Positions 60,901 to 64,000 of a DNA stretch of 64,000 nucleotides are shown here, one piece after another (the first letter of the stretch is position 1; every line of letters starts with the position of its first letter). Origin of the DNA: Dyadobacter jejuensis (GTDB lineage: Bacteria; Bacteroidota; Bacteroidia; Cytophagales; Spirosomataceae). Location of the stretch: assembly GCF_003149085.1 (NCBI RefSeq), contig NZ_QGDT01000014.1, positions 59,087-123,086 of the forward strand, read 5' to 3'. Made by a program: the position numbers and the translations under genes. The notes below the pieces were generated by a model. That model was not told the DNA's origin and searched no databases. It saw only the letters and a list, made by a program, of their open reading frames with translations.

Positions 60901-61935
60901 CAAGGCCACCAGCGCCAGGATGCTCAAACAGGGTATGGCATAGGGCTCGCTCTTTCAAAGGGGATTGTCGACAAGCACCAGGGCTCCCTGTCGGTGGAAA
61001 GTCGATATGAAGAACTGGATGAAAATGGAGAGACAAGCTTTGCGCTAAGGCTTAAAAAAGGGAATAGTCATTATACTAAGGAGCAACTGGATAATAATCA
61101 AGTTCGTTCGATAGCTGTAGAAACGGTAGGCCCTGAGAATGGAGCCCAAAAGAAATATACGGTATTGTTAGTAGAAGACAACGAAGAACTACGTGACTTT
61201 GAGTCGGCAGTGTTTGGCGAAGTGTTCAATATATTGGAGGCGGCAAATGGCAATGAGGCCTTAGAATTGGCCTACGAACATATTCCCGACTTAGTGCTAT
61301 GCGATGTGATGATGCCCGAGCAAAACGGGATGCAAGTATGCAGCCAGTTAAAGGCCGATATGCGAACTTCCCATATACCGATTATTTTGTTGACGGCCAG
61401 AAGCGAAAGCTCCCAAGAAATGCAAGGGTTGATGGCCGGTGCTGATGACTATTTGGTGAAGCCGTTTGACTTGAATGTGCTTTCTTTGAAAATTAATAAT
61501 TTGATCAAAGGAAGGGAAGAACTCCGACGCTACTACACCAAGGCCTTGTCTTTAGAAAAAGAGGACAACCTGCAAGAGGATAGCAATGGAATATTTATTG
61601 GTAAACTACGGGATCTGGTACTGGAGAATTTGACCGAACCCAATTTTGGAGTCAATGAAATGGCCGTTCAAATAGGGATGAGCGTGTCAGTATTGTATCG
61701 CAAATTACGGGTCCTGACCGGAATGACGGTCAATGAATTTATGAAAACGATTAAAATGAAGAAGGCCCTTCAACTCCTAGAATCAGAAAATATTAGAGTC
61801 AATGAGGTTGCCTTAATGATAGGCTATGAGGATGTTCGGTATTTTAGTAGGGAGTTTAAGAAGGTCTATGGAAAGAACCCAAGTGAGTTCCTTAGAAAGG
61901 ATGTTTCTGCCTCGCAAGATGGCTTTCAGCTGTAG
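57955..61935 (+). CDS. Hybrid two-component system regulator (HTCS)
   Basis: About 1326 residues from ATG 57955 (MQFKTFVFLLFCSMFGFGIG, signal peptide). The periplasmic sensor (about 25-760) has fourteen or so beta-propeller repeats (e.g. DKDGFIWYATANGLFRYD, DSRGTLWVGSWGGLNRYD) and a Y_Y_Y domain (RNRYRYMLEGFDKGWNT). One membrane helix lies near 775-795. HisKA follows with NISHEVRTHLSLI (His near 818), then HATPase (to about 1040), a receiver (Asp in LVLCDVMMPEQNG near 1115) and an AraC-type DNA-binding end (about 1228-1313). Such proteins sense oligosaccharides and turn on nearby susCD-type loci. The susC/susD operon 4 kb away is a candidate target. Confidence 0.94.
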   Translation: MQFKTFVFLLFCSMFGFGIGVTNGQVFQHVSEKEGAPKSGIMAVTQDKDGFIWYATANGLFRYDSRAFKRYGFDAQKQNSLSSDYLSSLISDSRGTLWVGSWGGLNRYDPTTDTFTRFRHDPKNPMSISSDTIYSMAEDRQHRLWIGTSNGLNCMEMVNGKVQFTRYLQGTPSIRVRGIAVGDDRELWLATHDGMVHMNQDKPVVYRSSDSRTGANNDFGTIYKDAYGNIWLGKTSGGLFRFDRASRSLQMIEDFKNADGDWPWVTAMQPDKNGKLWIATWTGLTLYDVKSRQTEWYVNHPANPLSLSDDTILSLFKDRQGGLWIGTYNLGIDYLNTLAPVFSRWPFYVDSYSKNRYLDGWGGITPNQKLWLLARDKSQIMLFDQRTQKRSTVNLGTNVPNGTNFFYLDDDDVMWYGGQWNLYGYHIHTGQLQRYRFIDSKDNPAGHGRIYRMIQDSQGRLVMCGSFGVIVFDKKSKSFTNLNLDDFIITLFEDSKGNIWCGTKNEALKISKGLERIERYEIAVPQKVGLDDVWRIAEDGSGRVWLVTLSGLMLFDSQSKKFIKQQVPLLDNLTDLRIDQKGYLWLSKELELLRYHPDLGTLQVYSSNDGLPRNGFLNFNSAYSDRNGIFYYITQKEMFSFDPEQIQTANRPDSIVITGLHLFNEMVRVGDETGILQREISHEKGLEFRHDQNIFTLDFALLSFARSERNRYRYMLEGFDKGWNTSTITSATYMNLPPGDYTFRVQAANGDGYWMESSRDLQIRVLKPWWKSWYAYFVYFILSATIVYLLIRFFWLRTTLQKENQLYQAKLDFFTNISHEVRTHLSLIVGPLEKAYGLLQEDTTVKNHMHHARNNSHKLMQLVNELLDFSKIQNKELSLQVAEYDLVKVIKNILSSFEHLAEERQIATQFIYAHPEIKVWFDMAQIQKVFYNLLSNAYKFTPEGGQVVVKVSELSGELLIEVINTGRGIAPKDLERVFDNFFQGHQRQDAQTGYGIGLALSKGIVDKHQGSLSVESRYEELDENGETSFALRLKKGNSHYTKEQLDNNQVRSIAVETVGPENGAQKKYTVLLVEDNEELRDFESAVFGEVFNILEAANGNEALELAYEHIPDLVLCDVMMPEQNGMQVCSQLKADMRTSHIPIILLTARSESSQEMQGLMAGADDYLVKPFDLNVLSLKINNLIKGREELRRYYTKALSLEKEDNLQEDSNGIFIGKLRDLVLENLTEPNFGVNEMAVQIGMSVSVLYRKLRVLTGMTVNEFMKTIKMKKALQLLESENIRVNEVALMIGYEDVRYFSREFKKVYGKNPSEFLRKDVSASQDGFQL

Positions 61936-62001
61936 GTTGGATGCTATTAGCCGTCGGCTGTATGCAATAAGCTGTAGGCAATAAGCTATAAGCAATAAGC
62001 A
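61928..62001. repeat. Short imperfect tandem repeat
   Basis: The unit AATAAGCTGTAGGC and variants (AATAAGCTATAAGC, GTCGGCTGTATGC) recur head to tail at 61966-62001, with weaker copies back to 61928. It begins in the last codons of the HTCS gene and fills the gap to the convergent RidA gene. A minus-strand frame across it reads LLIAYCLQLIAY, as expected from repeated bases, and is not a gene. Confidence 0.65.
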
Positions 62002-62048
62002 CAGCCCTTTGACTGCTCGGCGCACCGCAGCTGGCTGCGGGCCCAAAA

Positions 62049-62438
62049 TCACCTCACTACCACCGCCTCTAGCTCTACATTTAAGGTTTCGAAGAGTCCT
62101 GCTACTTCTAGAACGGTGCTGGCTTGTTGGATACTATGAAGGTTAAGCCAGGCTTGAAGCATATCAAAGCAGCCAAGGAATTCCTCTGTAGAGGTCGTAT
62201 AAATATTTAGACGAACGATATTGCTGCATTGGTAACCGGCCTCTGTAATGACTGTTTCGAGGTTATTTATGGTCTCTTGAAGCTGCGTTTTCATGTCGGC
62301 CCTACTCGATTGGCCCTCCGCATTGATGGCCGTTTGTCCCGATACATACAGGGTGGCCTCTGCCTGTTTTACCTCTACTGCCTGCACATAGCTGCGCTCG
62401 TTTTGCCATTCCCAGGGGTTAATCACTCTCTTTTCCAT
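62049..62438 (-). CDS. RidA (YjgF/UK114) family protein, second copy
   Basis: A 129-residue protein with the strand EATLYVSGQTAINAEGQ, the helix QLQETINNLETVITEAGYQ, NIVRLNIYTTS (the substrate-binding Arg in VRLN) and the closing LNVELEAVVVR. It differs clearly from the copy at 26624 and resembles the plain RidA-like branch. It lies downstream of a Crp/Fnr gene in the same direction, with a gap of 136 bases. Exact activity is not shown. Confidence 0.85.
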   Translation of the reverse strand: MEKRVINPWEWQNERSYVQAVEVKQAEATLYVSGQTAINAEGQSSRADMKTQLQETINNLETVITEAGYQCSNIVRLNIYTTSTEEFLGCFDMLQAWLNLHSIQQASTVLEVAGLFETLNVELEAVVVR

Positions 62439-62574
62439 TTTTCTTTATTTGCTTACATGTGGTATCCGGCTTTGTGCCGTAAAAGATGCTACAAAGGTGC
62501 CACATGGAGGGAAGTTTTACCCGTGACTATTGTCACTATTTTAGGGATAGGTCATTTTCTATCGTATCGGTAGG

Positions 62575-63138
62575 CTAAAAAGATAGTCTGCTTAAAGTCT
62601 CTCGTGAGACCCCTAGATAAGCAGCAATCTGGGTCTTTGAAACCCTTTGAAGGAGCGCGGGATATTGGGCGATCAGCCGTTCGTAGCGCTCTTTGGCGTT
62701 GGTACTTAGCAAAGATATTACCCGCTGTTGGGCTCCGATAAAGCCCATATTGGATTTTTGAAGTAGGAACCTTTCCATCTGGGGAAACATATTGCAAATC
62801 TGCCAGTAATCGTCCAGGGAAAGGGCAAAGACCGTCGTATCTTCTAGGCATACCAAGGACATGGTTGCCTTGGTTTTCATAAAAAAGGCGTGAAAGTCAC
62901 TCTCCCACCAGTCCTCCATGGCGAAGGACACAATATGCGCTGCAGCATCCTGATCGGTATACACCAATTTCAATAGTCCAGAAACGACATAATAGGCATT
63001 TTCTACGGGTTGAGTAGCAACAAAAATGTTTTCTCCTTTATTGAAAGTCTGAATGTGGAAGTGCCCCATGAGCCTGTCAAAATCCTCCTCTGACAGGGTG
63101 ATACTTTTTTGAATGTGCTTTTTGAGAATTTGCTCCAT
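62575..63138 (-). CDS. Crp/Fnr-family transcriptional regulator
   Basis: This 187-residue protein has a cyclic-nucleotide-binding-like beta-roll (about 20-115: FNKGENIFVATQPVENAYYV, in part, then GLLKLVYTD). A dimer helix follows and the C-terminal helix-turn-helix VSKTQIAAYLGVSRETLSR ends the protein. The phosphate-binding cassette of true CRP (RER-AS) and the Cys cluster of Fnr are both missing, so it likely senses neither cAMP nor oxygen. This short form is common in Bacteroidota. The downstream RidA gene may be under its control. Confidence 0.9.
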   Translation of the reverse strand: MEQILKKHIQKSITLSEEDFDRLMGHFHIQTFNKGENIFVATQPVENAYYVVSGLLKLVYTDQDAAAHIVSFAMEDWWESDFHAFFMKTKATMSLVCLEDTTVFALSLDDYWQICNMFPQMERFLLQKSNMGFIGAQQRVISLLSTNAKERYERLIAQYPALLQRVSKTQIAAYLGVSRETLSRLSF

Positions 63139-63305
63139 AGTATGAAGTAAAGATAAAAATTAGAGAGTAACATCCTTTTTGAGAAACCAAAGTTTCAGCC
63201 AATCCCGCCTCGTGGATTTTGACTGATGCTTAATGGATTGAGTTTCTGTCGATTAAATGATGTATATTCAATGCCGTTTACTTAAGAACTAAAGTATTTT
63301 ATAAG

Positions 63306-64000
63306 TCATATGCTACTTTCGCTTAGGTTTATGGGGTTGGACCTTTCTGGCCTAATGAGTTCTCTGGTTTTGTAGACAATATCATCAAAGGCCACTATCG
63401 CCTTTTTGAATTTATTTTCCAGAAAAAATTGTTATCTGGATCTTATGAAGCATGTCCAGAGCGGAAGTCCGGTTAATTTTCTGATTGTGTTTTCTGTTTG
63501 AATCCTGAGCATATTCAGACTTTACTTTTTCTTCAATGGGATGGGCGTAAATAGCGCAAAGCGTTATGGCAAAGAGCTTTTCGTGGAAATCCTGCTTACG
63601 GCTATGGCTGTTTTGCCTGAAAAATTCTCGAGTTCGGCCCTGCATTTTGTCATTTTGAAAGACACTTCCGCACTCCACCAGTGATGGTATAGTTCCTTAA
63701 ACATTCCGATTGGAAATCATTTTTTTTCAGCAAAGAGGTGCATATTATTTCCGTTTCTCCTGTGACGAGTTCTACTTTTAAAAGCCTGAGCGTGATTTCT
63801 TGGCTTTCAGGCTCATGGCGGTCCGCCGCGCGGCCGATATGTTTTTGGGCAGTTTTCAGGTAATCTTTTCTCTTAAATGACGAGGCAGTTCACACCTAAA
63901 GACAGTGAACTTGTTTAAACTTTTTCTGCTTTGGCTATTTTCCTTAGAAAGAGCACCGAGAATGCCATAAAATGTAATGCTTTCCAATTCCTGGTCAGTT
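63306..64000 (-). pseudogene. Decayed IS4-like transposase, broken by frameshifts, runs off the window
   Basis: On the minus strand three frames must be joined to read a C-terminal transposase half. Pieces: DYLKTAQKHIGRAADRHEPE to DFQSEC (about 63880-63706); FKELYHHWWSAEVSFKMTKC to KTAIAV (about 63704-63600); KQDFHEKLFAITLCAIYAHP to ALDMLHKIQ (about 63600-63430); KFKKAIVAFDDIVYKTRELI (about 63420-63340), ending at a stop at 63308-63306. Frame changes fall near 63880, 63703, 63598 and 63425. The middle piece holds the conserved transposase C-terminal region (Trp-Ser-x-Glu, then the Lys-Gln-Asp-Phe segment). With four shifts it cannot be active. The N-terminal half, if it remains, lies beyond the window. 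Confidence 0.8.

Noticed and set aside
61813..62052. 79-residue minus-strand frame reading LLIAYCLQLIAY
   Set aside because: The apparent repeats in the protein come from the tandem DNA repeat, and the frame runs antisense into the HTCS gene.
63412..63678. 88-residue minus-strand frame as a stand-alone gene
   Set aside because: It is only one fragment of the frameshifted transposase. Sequence on both sides continues the same protein in other frames.
1..64000. CRISPR arrays, tRNA and rRNA genes
   Set aside because: No regularly spaced direct repeats of CRISPR size, no tRNA-like cloverleaf and no rRNA-like sequence were seen in the gaps between genes. This was judged by eye, not by a covariance search.

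Overview
The window reads as chromosomal DNA of a Bacteroidota bacterium, most likely of the Cytophagales. The evidence is a SusC/SusD pair, a hybrid two-component (HTCS) regulator, a type IX secretion (T9SS) C-terminal tail, a separate atpD-atpC pair with a very short epsilon subunit, and promoters fitting the phylum's -33 TTG / -7 TAnnTTTG pattern. A genus cannot be named from the sequence alone. No rRNA, tRNA or CRISPR array was seen.

Layout. 1-2.9 kb: the end of a surface-glycan type region (partial glycosidase-like gene, PhyH dioxygenase, two family 2 glycosyltransferases). 2.9-10.8 kb: a complete tryptophan operon on the minus strand, in transcription order trpL-trpE-(tautomerase)-trpG-trpD-trpC-trpF-trpB-(66-aa protein)-(Dabb protein)-trpA. 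It is preceded by a leader peptide gene with three consecutive Trp codons and a strong intrinsic terminator, that is, a textbook attenuator. 10.9-28.2 kb: housekeeping genes (tatC, pdhA, recF, mannose-1-phosphate guanylyltransferase, upp, nadC, recQ, ridA, asd) interleaved with outer-membrane proteins (a TonB-dependent receptor, a Wzi/RemB-like barrel, a helix-hairpin-helix barrel protein). 28.4-41 kb: a 1459-residue multi-PAS hybrid kinase, hemJ, a lipoprotein MsrA, small envelope proteins, a pseudouridine synthase, an ABC ATPase and a TPR membrane protein. 41-43 kb: atpDC. 43-46.7 kb: a secreted phage-tail-collar protein beside a T9SS cargo protein, then an SDR/NTF2 pair divergent from an HxlR regulator with a clear promoter and operator.

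46.7-53.8 kb: an operon of susC, susD and a two-domain secreted phosphodiesterase (GDPD fused to a nucleotide-pyrophosphatase/alkaline-phosphatase domain). It looks like an uptake locus for phosphodiester-containing substrates. 54-63 kb: a polytopic membrane protein, an APC permease, a LuxR-type regulator with a degenerate receiver, an HTCS sensor-regulator, a second RidA protein and a Crp/Fnr regulator. 63.3-64 kb: a decayed IS4-like transposase broken by several frameshifts.

The most notable items are the trp attenuator, the non-trp genes embedded in the trp operon, the SusCD/dual-phosphodiesterase operon, the phosphorylation-dead LuxR receiver, and the transposase remnant, whose pieces are only visible when reading frames are joined.
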